From positions 1-27,943 of the forward strand of contig CAZFZB010000028.1 in NCBI GenBank assembly GCA_964523415.1: a DNA stretch of 27,943 nt, written 5' to 3'. How positions within the stretch are numbered: the first letter of the stretch is position 1; the number at the start of each line of letters is the position of its first letter. Below, piece after piece: positions 1 through 8,800 of this stretch. This DNA is from M0108 sp964523415. GTDB lineage: Bacteria; Pseudomonadota; Gammaproteobacteria; Chromatiales; Chromatiaceae. A program made the translations under genes and the position numbers. Under the pieces are notes generated by a model. The model ran no database searches. It had not been told where the DNA came from and saw nothing but the letters and a program-made list of their open reading frames with translations.

Positions 1-264
1 TCAGGTCGGTTAAATTTTACCAGGCATCGGGGGACCGAGGTTTTTCGAGGTGCCCTATAGTCTTTCCGCGTCCCCTTCGCTAGGGAAACGCGGATTAATT
101 CCATGTTTCCCGTGGCATAGGGGGGTGTCACCCTGCTTAAGCGCGCAACTTATTGAAAATAAGGCTAAGAATAAATCGTTTCCAGGCGTCCAGTGGCCGG
201 GGCAGTTGGGTGGTTGGGACCGGAACCCTGAGTTCTGGGGGCCACGGGAGCCCTGGATCGAAAC
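1..264. other. Left-edge intergenic region, no gene recognised
   Basis: No convincing reading frame is seen. All short frames here carry stops or unnatural composition. The stretch at about 66-93 can fold into an imperfect hairpin with arms CCGCGT and ACGCGG. An AT-rich segment at 147-176 includes one copy of a motif that recurs near 10777-10803. The 3' end of the minus-strand gene at 265-699 abuts this region. Confidence 0.5.
135..162 (+). repeat. Intergenic motif, copy 1
   Basis: This copy begins with the palindrome GCTTAAGC and continues through GCGCAA to TATTGAAAATAA. A very similar string lies on the opposite strand at 10777-10803, sharing GCTTAA, GCGCAA and the 12-mer TATTGAAAATAA in the same order. 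Both copies lie outside genes. Its role is unknown; a protein-binding site or a small dispersed repeat is possible. Confidence 0.45.
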
Positions 265-699
265 TCAGAGATCGGCGAGCAGGTCGTTGATGTGGGCTCC
301 CAGGCGGCGCTGGTGCTGGAGGGCGTCATCATAAGCGACGAGCAGTCCCTGGCTGATCTTGCCTGCGGCGCGTCTGGCTTGGGTGGACCGCGCCTCATGG
401 ATCAATTCCAGCCGCTTCAAGGTTTCACCAAAGGCCTGGTGAAAATTCGCGAGGGCCTGGTATAGGTCCTCGCCCCTGCGGATGGCCAGATCGTCCGGGG
501 TCAGGCGCTCCATCTCTTCCTGCAATTCCCCCTGACGCTGGAACAGATGCTGAAACCGGGCCTTGATCTCCTGACGGGCGTTGGGCCGGACCAGGATCAG
601 CAAGCGCCGTACAGAGAGACCTAGGAGATCCTGGTGTAGCCGCTGGTACTGGGCCCGCAAGGACGCCATGTCATGCAACAACTTGATCAGATTGGACAT
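265..699 (-). CDS. Small coiled-coil protein of unknown function
   Basis: This 144-residue protein is not recognised as a member of a named family. It is almost entirely predicted helix, rich in Gln, Arg, Leu and Glu. The stretch at about residues 12-25 (LRAQYQRLHQDLLG) and residues 50-70 (HLFQRQGELQEEMERL) have heptad-like spacing, so a coiled coil or helical bundle is likely. No signal peptide, membrane segment or cysteine is seen, suggesting a cytoplasmic protein. The ATG at 697-699 is preceded by a weak GGA at about 8 nt. Codon use matches the neighbouring genes, which supports it being real. It is transcribed divergently from the lipoprotein at 937, and its function cannot be inferred from context. 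Confidence 0.65.
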   Translation of the reverse strand: MSNLIKLLHDMASLRAQYQRLHQDLLGLSVRRLLILVRPNARQEIKARFQHLFQRQGELQEEMERLTPDDLAIRRGEDLYQALANFHQAFGETLKRLELIHEARSTQARRAAGKISQGLLVAYDDALQHQRRLGAHINDLLADL

Positions 700-936
700 A
701 GGAGTTCCACTGGGGAAGGGTAGAATTCAGGCCATGGGTCAGGATCATCCTGTCATGACGGCGAGCATAATCGGGTTGGATGGAGACTGGAAAAGGGTCT
801 GGACTATCCTTGCGTGGCGACTAGAATGACCAGGGTAACTCCCGGGGTGAACCCTTCCAAGTTGGCAACCGGTCCACCCTATTGCGTCTCGGCCCAACCT
901 GGACACCAAGACCCAATCCCAAGAGGAACTTTGACC

Positions 937-1293
937 ATGTCATCGAAGATATCAACCCTCGCGGCAGTTCTGTTGGCCATGGCGCTCTCGGGCTGTGGCG
1001 GTTCCCTGGTAGCCCCGGATTCCCTGGATGAGGCCCCCGGCGACGAGGCCTTCATGGATCGGATCGTCCAGGCTTGCGGTAAGTTGGATATTGGCAGGCA
1101 GCCTTTGAATTATTTGGTGCAGGTGGAGGATGGCGATGCCAACATCTACTTTGTCGATCAAACCTCGAGACTCTACTTTGGTCGCATCGACCGTCAAACC
1201 TACGCATCGAATGTCAATGTCTTCCTGCCAGGGGATAACCAGTCGGTGCTGAAATGCATTTTCGCCGAACTGGACCGGGTGCCGGGCCGCTGA
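937..1293 (+). CDS. Putative small lipoprotein
   Basis: The product is 118 residues. The start at 937 is chosen because AGAGGA lies about 9 nt upstream and because it gives a classic lipoprotein signal peptide: Lys4, a hydrophobic run and the lipobox LSGC, with the acylated cysteine at residue 20. The open frame continues upstream to 814 but that extension has no plausible signal. The mature part carries two further cysteines (in VQACGK and LKCIF), which could form a disulfide in the periplasm. Gly21-Gly22 follow the lipobox cysteine; the retention signal Asp at +2 is absent, so by the usual rule it would be sent to the outer membrane. No domain is recognised. Confidence 0.7.
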   Translation: MSSKISTLAAVLLAMALSGCGGSLVAPDSLDEAPGDEAFMDRIVQACGKLDIGRQPLNYLVQVEDGDANIYFVDQTSRLYFGRIDRQTYASNVNVFLPGDNQSVLKCIFAELDRVPGR

Positions 1294-1336
1294 GCCGCTA
1301 TCGGGTCGCTGGATATGGGTTCGCCCTTCTTGTCCC

Positions 1337-1357
1337 GGCTATTCTACCCCTATAGCC
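1337..1357 (+). other. Inverted repeat between lipoprotein gene and kinase operon
   Basis: Arms GGCTAT and ATAGCC pair over a 9-nt loop. TCCC at 1333 and GGGA at about 1361-1364 can lengthen the stem with a bulge. No U-run follows, so it is a doubtful intrinsic terminator for the lipoprotein gene. Confidence 0.3.
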
Positions 1358-1459
1358 AACGGGAGCCCCACCTCCACGGCGGATGCCCCTCATTCTTCCT
1401 CAATCGTTTGTCCGGCTGGCTGCAGTCGCCCAGTAGTAAGGGCGGCAGGGAGTTGAATT

Positions 1460-2641
1460 TTGGCAGGTAAAGCCTTCCTAGTAGAAACGGCGACAGGAGA
1501 GCGCTTACCCTTTTTGCGCGGCATCCTCGTGCAGTCGCTGGTAGCGGTCGGCATCTCCTTTACCCAAGCTTATGCTATCGCCAATCGCTTGCGTAATCAG
1601 CTCGATGGCGATACCGAGATCCTGTCGACGACTGAATTGCGGCGCTTGGTGGGCGAGGAACTGGATCGTCGCTTCAGCCCGGAGATTCGTGCCGACTATG
1701 ATGCCGGTGGCGGGATTTCCCGTGTTGTGGTGCGGCGCCGTGATGGTTCCGAACCCTTCTCCTCCGGTGTCCTGGCGCGGCATCTGGAGGGTTGTGGCAT
1801 TCGTACCGATGTGGCGGCCAGAGGGGCGGCCTTGGTCCACGCCAGTCTCCGCGAGCAGGGGGTGACCCAGATAGGGCGCAAGGAATTGCGCCAGGTAATC
1901 TATACCACCCTCAATTCCGGGGGCTTTCAGGATGCCGGCAACCGTTTCCTTTCGCGTTGCCATTTCAACGACAGCGGCGAGCCCCTCATCATCCTCATTG
2001 GCGGGGCGACCGGGGCGGGGAAGAGCACCATCGCTACGCGCCTGGCTTACCTGCTGGATATCCCCCGTACCCAATCCACGGATATGATGAGGGAGATCAT
2101 CCGCTGTTATCTGGTGCCCCATGTCGCCCCTACCCTGGGCTATTCCAGCTTCGATGCCTGGCGGGGTCTGCCACAGGTGGAAGGGTCGGCGGCCTCTGCC
2201 CAGGACCCGGTCGTCGCAGGCTTCCTGGCCCAGTTCGGAACGGTACGGGTGGCCCTGGAGGCGACCATCGCCCGGGCCGTCAAGGAGCGAACCGATCTCA
2301 TCGTCGATGGCGTTCATGTGCTTCCGACCTATCTGGACCTTACGGAGAGCATGAAAAAGGCCGTGGTGGTACCCCTGGTGCTGGCGGTGACGACTCGTAA
2401 GCGTTTGGATCAGCAGTTCAAACGCCGCAGCCGTGAGGCACCTGACCGCGACTCCGACCGCCATCGGGAGATGCTGTCCGAGATCTGGACCCTGCAGACC
2501 TTCATGGTCGATCAGGCCCAAAAGGCGGATATTCCGGTCCTGGCGAATTGGGACATGAACGAGACGGTGGGCCAGGTCATGGATGAAATCATGGGCTGTA
2601 TTGGCAAACGGTTCCCGCCGGACCCTGAGGCGCTGGCATGA
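1460..2641 (+). CDS. 2-phosphoglycerate kinase-like protein with ATP-cone-like N-terminus
   Basis: This 393-residue protein resembles 2-phosphoglycerate kinase, which in methanogens makes 2,3-diphosphoglycerate from 2-phosphoglycerate and ATP. The Walker A motif GGATGAGKST lies at residues 181-190, followed by a nucleoside-kinase-like domain to the C-terminus, including a probable Walker B/substrate strand LIVDGVHVLP. The N-terminal 150 residues look like two successive ATP-cone-like units (about 12-72 and 85-150), a nucleotide-sensing domain. The start is TTG at 1460, chosen because AGGGAG lies 7 nt upstream and no ATG is placed better. Its stop overlaps the next gene by ATGA. In bacteria the physiological product of this family is not established, so the exact substrate is inference. 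Confidence 0.8.
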   Translation: MAGKAFLVETATGERLPFLRGILVQSLVAVGISFTQAYAIANRLRNQLDGDTEILSTTELRRLVGEELDRRFSPEIRADYDAGGGISRVVVRRRDGSEPFSSGVLARHLEGCGIRTDVAARGAALVHASLREQGVTQIGRKELRQVIYTTLNSGGFQDAGNRFLSRCHFNDSGEPLIILIGGATGAGKSTIATRLAYLLDIPRTQSTDMMREIIRCYLVPHVAPTLGYSSFDAWRGLPQVEGSAASAQDPVVAGFLAQFGTVRVALEATIARAVKERTDLIVDGVHVLPTYLDLTESMKKAVVVPLVLAVTTRKRLDQQFKRRSREAPDRDSDRHREMLSEIWTLQTFMVDQAQKADIPVLANWDMNETVGQVMDEIMGCIGKRFPPDPEALA

Positions 2642-4641
2642 GTTTGCTCCCGGCGCAGGAGAAGGAGAGGGTTGGGTCCATCAACTTCTGGCGTACCTAT
2701 GGCCCTATCTTCCTGGTAGCCCTGTTCGGGCTCCTGGGGACCTGGTTGGTCACGGGACATATCGCCGATCTGGAACATCAGCGTCGCTTTGCCGCCTTCA
2801 CCGAGGCCGCCCGGGATCGTTTGCTGGTGATACAGCGGGAACTGGACTATGCCCTGGGCCTGGTCCAGGATTTAGGTGGCTTCTTCGATGCCGCCACCTT
2901 GGTCACGCGGCGCCAGTTTCGTGAGTTCGTCGGTCCGACCCTCAAGCGCAACCGCATTATCCAGACTCTGCAATGGGCACCGCGTGTGACCGAGGATCAA
3001 CGGCGGGAGTTTGTCGCCAAGGTACGTCTCAGGATTCCTCGCTTTCAGATCCAGGATCCCGTCGCTGAGGGGGAAAACCGGCTGGCCCCGGAACGACCCA
3101 TCCATTTCCCTATTCTCTATGTTCAGCCTTATCCGGAGAATCCGTCCCTGCTGGGCCTGGATCTGGCCGGCATTCCCCGGGTAATGAACCTGTTGACGAA
3201 GGCTACGGAAAGACGGGCCCTGGTGGTGGGTGATCCCGAATTCCCGGATGGCAAGACCGATGACAGCTATTTTTCTATCTATCGCCCCGTCTTTACCCGG
3301 GTCGAAGATGTCGATGGTTTGGAGTCCCCGAATGATGCCGACGCCGAACCGGTGAGTATCGAGGAGCGGGAGGTGCGCGGCTTCGCTATTGGCGTCTTCC
3401 GGGTGCACGAACTCGTTGAGCAGGCCCTCGCCAGCCTGGGCCCAAGTGGCGTGGATATCGCCTTCTGGACCCAGAGGGGGAACGGGGATCGTCGCCTCAT
3501 TTTTGTCCATCGTTCGCGAACCCGAGATGAGGCTAATGGACGGACGGACCCAAGCCCTATCGTCGCCACCTATGAGGGGCAGGTGCAGGTTGGGGAGATG
3601 GCCTGGACCCTGGTCTGCGCCCCGGTCCCAGGTGCCTTCCAGAACGAGAGCCTGGGAGGTGGTTGGCTGGTTCCTGTAGGTGGGCTAGTCCTTACCTTTT
3701 TGACCACCATCTACCTAATTGCCCTCAACGGCCGCGATCGCCAGGTGCGTCGGCTAGTGGCGGAGCGTACGTTGGAGTTATCCCGCGCCAATGAGGCCCT
3801 GAACATCGAGATCGCTGAGCGCTGCCGGGCGGAGCAGGCCCTGCAATGCCTCAATATGACCCTCGAGCATCGGGTCGAGCGGCGTACTTTCGAGTCCGAG
3901 CGGCGGGCGCGGGACCTGGAGCAGTTTGCCTATGTCGCCTCTCATGATCTTAAGGCACCTTTGCGCGGCATCGCCAACCTGTCCGAGTGGCTCAAGGAGG
4001 ACCTCCAGGATCGGCTGACCCCCGAGACCCAGGAGCAACTCGATCTCCTGCGTGATCGGGTGGCGCGCATGAATGCCCTGATCGAGGGGCTATTGGAATA
4101 CTCCCGCATCGGTCGGGTGGCGGGGAGGCTGGAGGAGGTGGACGTAGGCTCCCTGGTGGAGGAGGTCGTGGATACCCTGTCCCCTCCCAAGGGCTTTCGA
4201 GTCAAGATTGCCTCGGGGCTACCGATCCTATTCACCGATCGGCTGCATTTATCACAGGTGTTCGCCAATCTCATCGCCAATAGTATCCGCCACCATGACC
4301 GTGACCAGGGCTGGATACGCATTTCTGGCCGGGATCTGGGGGCACTATGGCTTTTTGCCGTCGAGGATGATGGCCCGGGCATCCCGCTAGAATTCCAAGC
4401 CAAGGTCTTTCTCATGTTCCAGACCCTGGGGGTTAAGGACTATGGCGCCAATACAGGCATTGGCCTGGCCTTGGTCAAGAAGCTGGTGGAGGAACACGGA
4501 GGAACCGTCTACCTGGAGGATGGCGAGGATAAGAAGGGCAAGCGACGCGGCTGTCGCTTCGTTTTCACGTGGGCCAAACGAGCACAGGGGCTCGATCCCG
4601 GTGAGGACGACATACCAACCAACCGAGACCTACCGAGATGA
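2638..4641 (+). CDS. CHASE-domain membrane sensor histidine kinase
   Basis: The product is 667 residues. A first membrane helix lies at about residues 20-40 and a second at about 342-364. The 300 residues between them form a periplasmic CHASE-type sensor domain, with typical RIIQTLQWAPRV and FPILYVQPY segments. A coiled linker (about 372-430) leads to a HisKA domain with the phospho-acceptor His436 in YVASHDLKAPL. The HATPase part shows an N-box around Asn548, DDGPGI at 577-582 and GANTGIG at 603-609, so all ATP-binding motifs are intact. This HisKA/HATPase type resembles that of phytochrome-like kinases paired with single-domain regulators. The gene overlaps its neighbours by 4 bp at both ends (ATGA), which suggests translational coupling. 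The CHASE ligand is unknown. Confidence 0.9.
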   Translation: MSLLPAQEKERVGSINFWRTYGPIFLVALFGLLGTWLVTGHIADLEHQRRFAAFTEAARDRLLVIQRELDYALGLVQDLGGFFDAATLVTRRQFREFVGPTLKRNRIIQTLQWAPRVTEDQRREFVAKVRLRIPRFQIQDPVAEGENRLAPERPIHFPILYVQPYPENPSLLGLDLAGIPRVMNLLTKATERRALVVGDPEFPDGKTDDSYFSIYRPVFTRVEDVDGLESPNDADAEPVSIEEREVRGFAIGVFRVHELVEQALASLGPSGVDIAFWTQRGNGDRRLIFVHRSRTRDEANGRTDPSPIVATYEGQVQVGEMAWTLVCAPVPGAFQNESLGGGWLVPVGGLVLTFLTTIYLIALNGRDRQVRRLVAERTLELSRANEALNIEIAERCRAEQALQCLNMTLEHRVERRTFESERRARDLEQFAYVASHDLKAPLRGIANLSEWLKEDLQDRLTPETQEQLDLLRDRVARMNALIEGLLEYSRIGRVAGRLEEVDVGSLVEEVVDTLSPPKGFRVKIASGLPILFTDRLHLSQVFANLIANSIRHHDRDQGWIRISGRDLGALWLFAVEDDGPGIPLEFQAKVFLMFQTLGVKDYGANTGIGLALVKKLVEEHGGTVYLEDGEDKKGKRRGCRFVFTWAKRAQGLDPGEDDIPTNRDLPR

Positions 4642-5063
4642 GCACACCTAGCAGCGGCATTCTGCTTGTGGAGGATGATCGTGTGGATGTCATGACAGTG
4701 CAACGCGCACTCAAACGGCATGCCATCGACATACCCTTACATGTGGCCCGCACCGCCACCGAGGCCTTGGATCTGCTGCGTGACCAGGGTCTAACCCGGC
4801 TGGAACCGCCCCCGGGCCTGATCCTCCTAGATCTTAACCTGCCACGCATGAGTGGCATCGAGTTCCTTCAGGCCCTGCGGGCGGACCCCCAGTTGCGGGA
4901 TCTGAGGGTCATAGTGCTGACCTCTTCCAATGAACCCAATGATAGAGCCGCCGCTTTTCGCTATGAGGTCGAGGATTATATTGTCAAACCCCACTCCTTC
5001 GAGGAGTTCGCGACCGCCATCAAGACAGTCATCGGCGAGCATTTCGCCCCCATGGGCGGTTGA
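4638..5063 (+). CDS. Single-domain response regulator (Rcp1-like)
   Basis: The 141-residue protein is a lone receiver domain without an output domain. Acidic residues Asp13-Asp14 and phospho-acceptor Asp65 (in LILLDLNLP) are present, as are Thr95 (VIVLTSS) and Lys117 (YIVKPHS). The extended loop between helix 2 and the strand carrying Asp65 is typical of Rcp1-type regulators, which are phosphorylated by phytochrome-like kinases. It overlaps the kinase gene by ATGA and is followed after 17 nt by a phosphatase gene, so it is almost surely the cognate partner of the CHASE kinase. With no DNA-binding domain, it must act by protein contact or as a phosphate shuttle. The partner is unknown. Confidence 0.9.
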   Translation: MSTPSSGILLVEDDRVDVMTVQRALKRHAIDIPLHVARTATEALDLLRDQGLTRLEPPPGLILLDLNLPRMSGIEFLQALRADPQLRDLRVIVLTSSNEPNDRAAAFRYEVEDYIVKPHSFEEFATAIKTVIGEHFAPMGG

Positions 5064-5080
5064 TGTAGGGAAGAACCGCC

Positions 5081-5722
5081 ATGCATCTGATTCTGGTTCG
5101 CCATTTTCGCACCCAAAGTAATGAAGCCCGCCTCCTCATGGGCTGGGGGGATGCCCCGCCGGCCAGTGACTGGGAGAGCGACCTGCTCGACGTCGATCAT
5201 TGCCTTAAGGAGCGGAAACTGGTATTCGACGCCATCCACTCCAGCGATTTGGGTCGTGCCCGTAACACAGCCCTCTACTATGCCCGGAGCCGAGGCCAGG
5301 ATAGGGTGGTCTCTCATGCCGCCTTCAATGAGATCAACTATGGCGACCTCTTCGGTCTCCACAAGGATGAGGTGGTTCAGACATATCCTCAATTCAAACA
5401 TGACCCGGACTATGTCTTTCCCGGAGGCGAAAGCTACCGCCAGATGCAGACCCGTAGCCTGACCCGACTCAAGGAGATAGCGGCGGCTAACCCTAACCAG
5501 ACCCTGCTTCTTGTCGCCCATGCCGGCGTCATCCGTGCCTTCATCTGTCACTTCCTGGGACTCGGCCTGACCAACAACCTGCGTCGCAAGGTTTCCCACC
5601 GCTACATCGGTGACTTCCGAATCGAGGACGGCTTCTGTACCTACTACGACGAGTTGGGCCTTCCCTCCGGCTTCGTGAGGGATGGTATCCTGGACTTACC
5701 CTGGTCGAGCCCCGCCACCTGA
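5081..5722 (+). CDS. Histidine phosphatase family protein (phosphoglycerate mutase-like)
   Basis: The 213-residue product belongs to the branch-1 histidine phosphatase superfamily. The catalytic His8 is in LVRHF, the conserved SSDLGRAR segment with its Arg follows, and the second catalytic His147 is in LLVAHAGVIRAF. The usual motif is RHG; here the glycine is replaced by Phe9, which is unusual and may affect substrate shape. The length fits small phosphatases such as CobC-like or phosphoserine-type enzymes better than the glycolytic mutase of about 250 residues. It begins 17 nt after the response regulator, so it is likely cotranscribed with it and with the 2-phosphoglycerate kinase-like gene. 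A phosphoglycerate-type substrate is suggested only by this context. Confidence 0.85.
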   Translation: MHLILVRHFRTQSNEARLLMGWGDAPPASDWESDLLDVDHCLKERKLVFDAIHSSDLGRARNTALYYARSRGQDRVVSHAAFNEINYGDLFGLHKDEVVQTYPQFKHDPDYVFPGGESYRQMQTRSLTRLKEIAAANPNQTLLLVAHAGVIRAFICHFLGLGLTNNLRRKVSHRYIGDFRIEDGFCTYYDELGLPSGFVRDGILDLPWSSPAT

Positions 5723-5753
5723 CCCTGCCCTGAGGAGGGCCCCTTGCCTGTTA

Positions 5754-5770
5754 CCATCCGATCGGGATGG
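5754..5770 (+). other. Hairpin between phosphatase gene and purL
   Basis: CCATCC pairs with GGATGG over a 5-nt loop in the 131-nt gap. No U-tract follows directly, so termination here is only a possibility. A TATCAT at 5810-5815 could be a -10 element for purL but no matching -35 is seen at normal spacing. Confidence 0.3.
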
Positions 5771-5853
5771 CCCGGGACCTTTGCCCCTCCCGACCCCCAG
5801 CCCTTGGGTTATCATGGCTGACTTCCAGACCCACCCGCCGGAGTTTCTAGCCC

Positions 5854-8800
5854 ATGCTTGTCCTACGCGGCGCCCCCGCCCTCTCCGATTTCCGCCTGCG
5901 TAAGCTTGAAAGGCGCCTTGAGGCCGAGATTGGAAGAAAACTGAATCTCTACGCTGAATTCCGACACTTCGTGGAGTTGGAGCAAACCCTCGATGAGGGG
6001 GAGCGTGCGGTCCTCGACCAACTGTTGCGCTATGGGCCCAAGCTGGCCGGGCACGAGCCCAGTGGCGAACTCCTGCTGGTGGTTCCCCGGGCCGGAACCC
6101 TCTCGCCCTGGTCCTCCAAGGCAACCGATATAGCCCACAATTGCGGGCTGAGTAAGATTCGGCGTATCGAACGCGGCACGGCCTACTGGGTGTCAACCCC
6201 CGAGGGCTCCCTGACCCGGGCGCAACGGCGGCTGGTGGCCCTGGTCCTCCACGACCGCATGACCCAACAGGTCTTGCTCGACGAGGAGGACGCCGCCTGT
6301 CTCTTCCTCCAGGCCGAGCCAAGGCCCTGTCTGACGGTGGACCTGCTGGCGGGTGGCCGCGCCGCCCTGGTACAGGCCAATGGTGACCTGGGGCTGGCCC
6401 TGTCGGACGACGAAATCGATTACTTGCTGGAGAGCTTTGGCGCCTTAGACCGTAATCCCACGGATGTGGAGCTGATGATGTTCGCCCAGGCGAACTCGGA
6501 GCATTGCCGCCATAAGATCTTCAATGCAAGTTGGGTTATCGACGGCCAGCCCCAACGCCATTCCCTCTTTGGCATGATCCGACACACCTCTGAGCAGTCG
6601 CCTGATCAGGTGCTCTCGGCGTATTGCGACAATGCCGCCGTCATCCAAGGCGGGGAAGGTCGGCGCTTCATGCCCGATCCGGAGGATGGGGTTTATGGGG
6701 AGCATGACGAGGAGATCCACATCCTGATGAAGGTCGAGACCCATAACCACCCCACCGCCATCGCGCCGGATCCGGGCGCGGCAACCGGTTCGGGGGGGGA
6801 GATCCGCGACGAGGGTGCTACCGGGCGCGGCTCCAAACCCAAGGCTGGGCTCTGCGGCTTCTCGGTCTCGAATCTGCGTATCCCGGGTCTGGAACGGCCC
6901 TGGGAGCAGGATCATGGCCGGCCGGAGCGTATCGTTGCGGCCCTGGACATCATGCTCGAGGGTCCCATCGGCGCGGCTGCCTTCAACAATGAATATGGCC
7001 GGCCTAACCTCTGCGGTTACTTTCGCACCTATGAGCAGCTGGTGCCAGGTCCCTGTGGGACTGAGTTGCGAGGCTATCATAAGCCCATCATGATTGCCGG
7101 TGGCCTGGGCAACATCCGCCCGGAACACGTCCACAAGCACCCTTTCCCGGCAGGTTCGCCCCTGGTAGTGCTGGGGGGGCCGGCCATGCTGATCGGCCTG
7201 GGAGGTGGGGCGGCCTCAAGCATGGCCTCCGGGGCCTCCGCGGAGGACCTGGATTTTGCCTCGGTGCAGCGTGCGAACCCTGAGATGCAGCGCCGTTGTC
7301 AGGAGGTCATCGACCGCTGTTGCGCCCGGGGCGAGGACAGCCCCATTCTCTTCATTCATGATGTCGGCGCAGGGGGCCTTTCCAATGCCCTTCCGGAACT
7401 GGTCCACGATGCCGGTCGGGGTGGCAGTTTCGAGTTGCGGGCGGTGCCCAACGACGACCCCGGCATGTCGCCCATGGAGATCTGGTGCAACGAGTCCCAG
7501 GAACGCTATGTGCTGGCCATCGCCTCCGACCGCTTGGAGGAGTTCAAGGCCATCTGTGAGCGGGAACGCTGTCCTTTTGCGGTAGTGGGTGAGACGACGG
7601 GGGAGGAAAGGTTGCTGCTGGGTGATGCCCACTTTGCCAACACCCCCATTGATATGCCCATGCCGCTCCTGTTCGGGAAGCCACCGCGCATGTTACGTGA
7701 TGTGCATCATCACTCCTTCCACAAGCCGGCCCTGGATCTGGTTGGCTTGGATCTCAAGGAGACCGCCCTGCGGCTATTGCGGTTGCCGACGGTAGCGGAC
7801 AAAAGCTTCCTGATTACCATAGGGGATCGCAGCATCACAGGCCTGGTGGCGCGAGACCAGATGGTTGGTCCCTGGCAGACGCCAGTGGCGGACGTGGCGG
7901 TAACCACTCGCGATTGCTTTGGTTATGGCGGCGAGGCCATGGCCATTGGCGAGCGGGCCCCGCTTGCCCTGGTCGATGCCGCTGCCTCCGGACGGATGGC
8001 GGTGGGTGAGGCCATTACCAACCTGGTAGCGGCTGATATCGCCGCCATTGGCGACATCAAGCTATCCGCCAACTGGATGGCGGCGGCCGGCCACCCAGGG
8101 GAGGATGCCAAGCTCTTCGAGACGGTTAAGGCGGTTGGCCTGGAGTTCTGCCCGGCCTTGGGGATCTCGATCCCGGTGGGCAAGGATTCCATGAGTATGA
8201 AGACGGTTTGGCAGACGAAGGGCGAACAGCGCACCATGACGGCACCCCTGTCCCTGATCATCTCCGCCTTCGCCCCTGTCACCGATGCCCGCCGAACCCT
8301 GACGCCCCAGTTACGCACGGATCTCGGCGATACGGATTTGATCCTCATCGACTTGGGGGCGGGTCGCAACCGCCTCGGCGGTTCTTGTCTGGCGCAGGTC
8401 TATGGGCAGGTTGGTGACAAGGCGCCGGACTTGGAGCATCCGGAGTCCCTTAAGCGCTTCTTCGCCGCCATACGGGACCTTGCAGGGGAGGGTCTGACCC
8501 TAGCTTATCACGACCGCTCCGATGGTGGTTTGTTTGTTACCCTGTGTGAGATGGCCTTCGCCGGGCGGTGCGGGCTCGAGATTGATTTGGACGCCCTGAG
8601 CAGTGAGCCCCTCGCTGCCCTCTTCAGCGAGGAGTTGGGCGCCGTCATCCAGGTTCGGCACACGGATACGGATGATGCCCTCAAGCTGCTGCATGATCAT
8701 GGCCTGGGAGCAGCCTCCTTCGTGATTGGGAGTCCCTCGGGCACAGGGGAAGGGACCATCCGCTTCCTGCGCCATGGGGTGGCCGTACTGGCGGGGACCC

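Noticed and set aside
814..936. Upstream extension of the lipoprotein gene to 814
   Set aside because: The extra 41 residues would bury the lipoprotein signal peptide, and the ribosome site is placed for 937.
1505..2521. 338-codon open frame on the minus strand
   Set aside because: It lies opposite the 2-phosphoglycerate kinase-like gene, has no recognisable domain and arises from GC-rich codon bias.
5081..5722. Assignment as the glycolytic phosphoglycerate mutase
   Set aside because: It is shorter than GpmA and lacks its characteristic insert segments; the RHG motif is altered.
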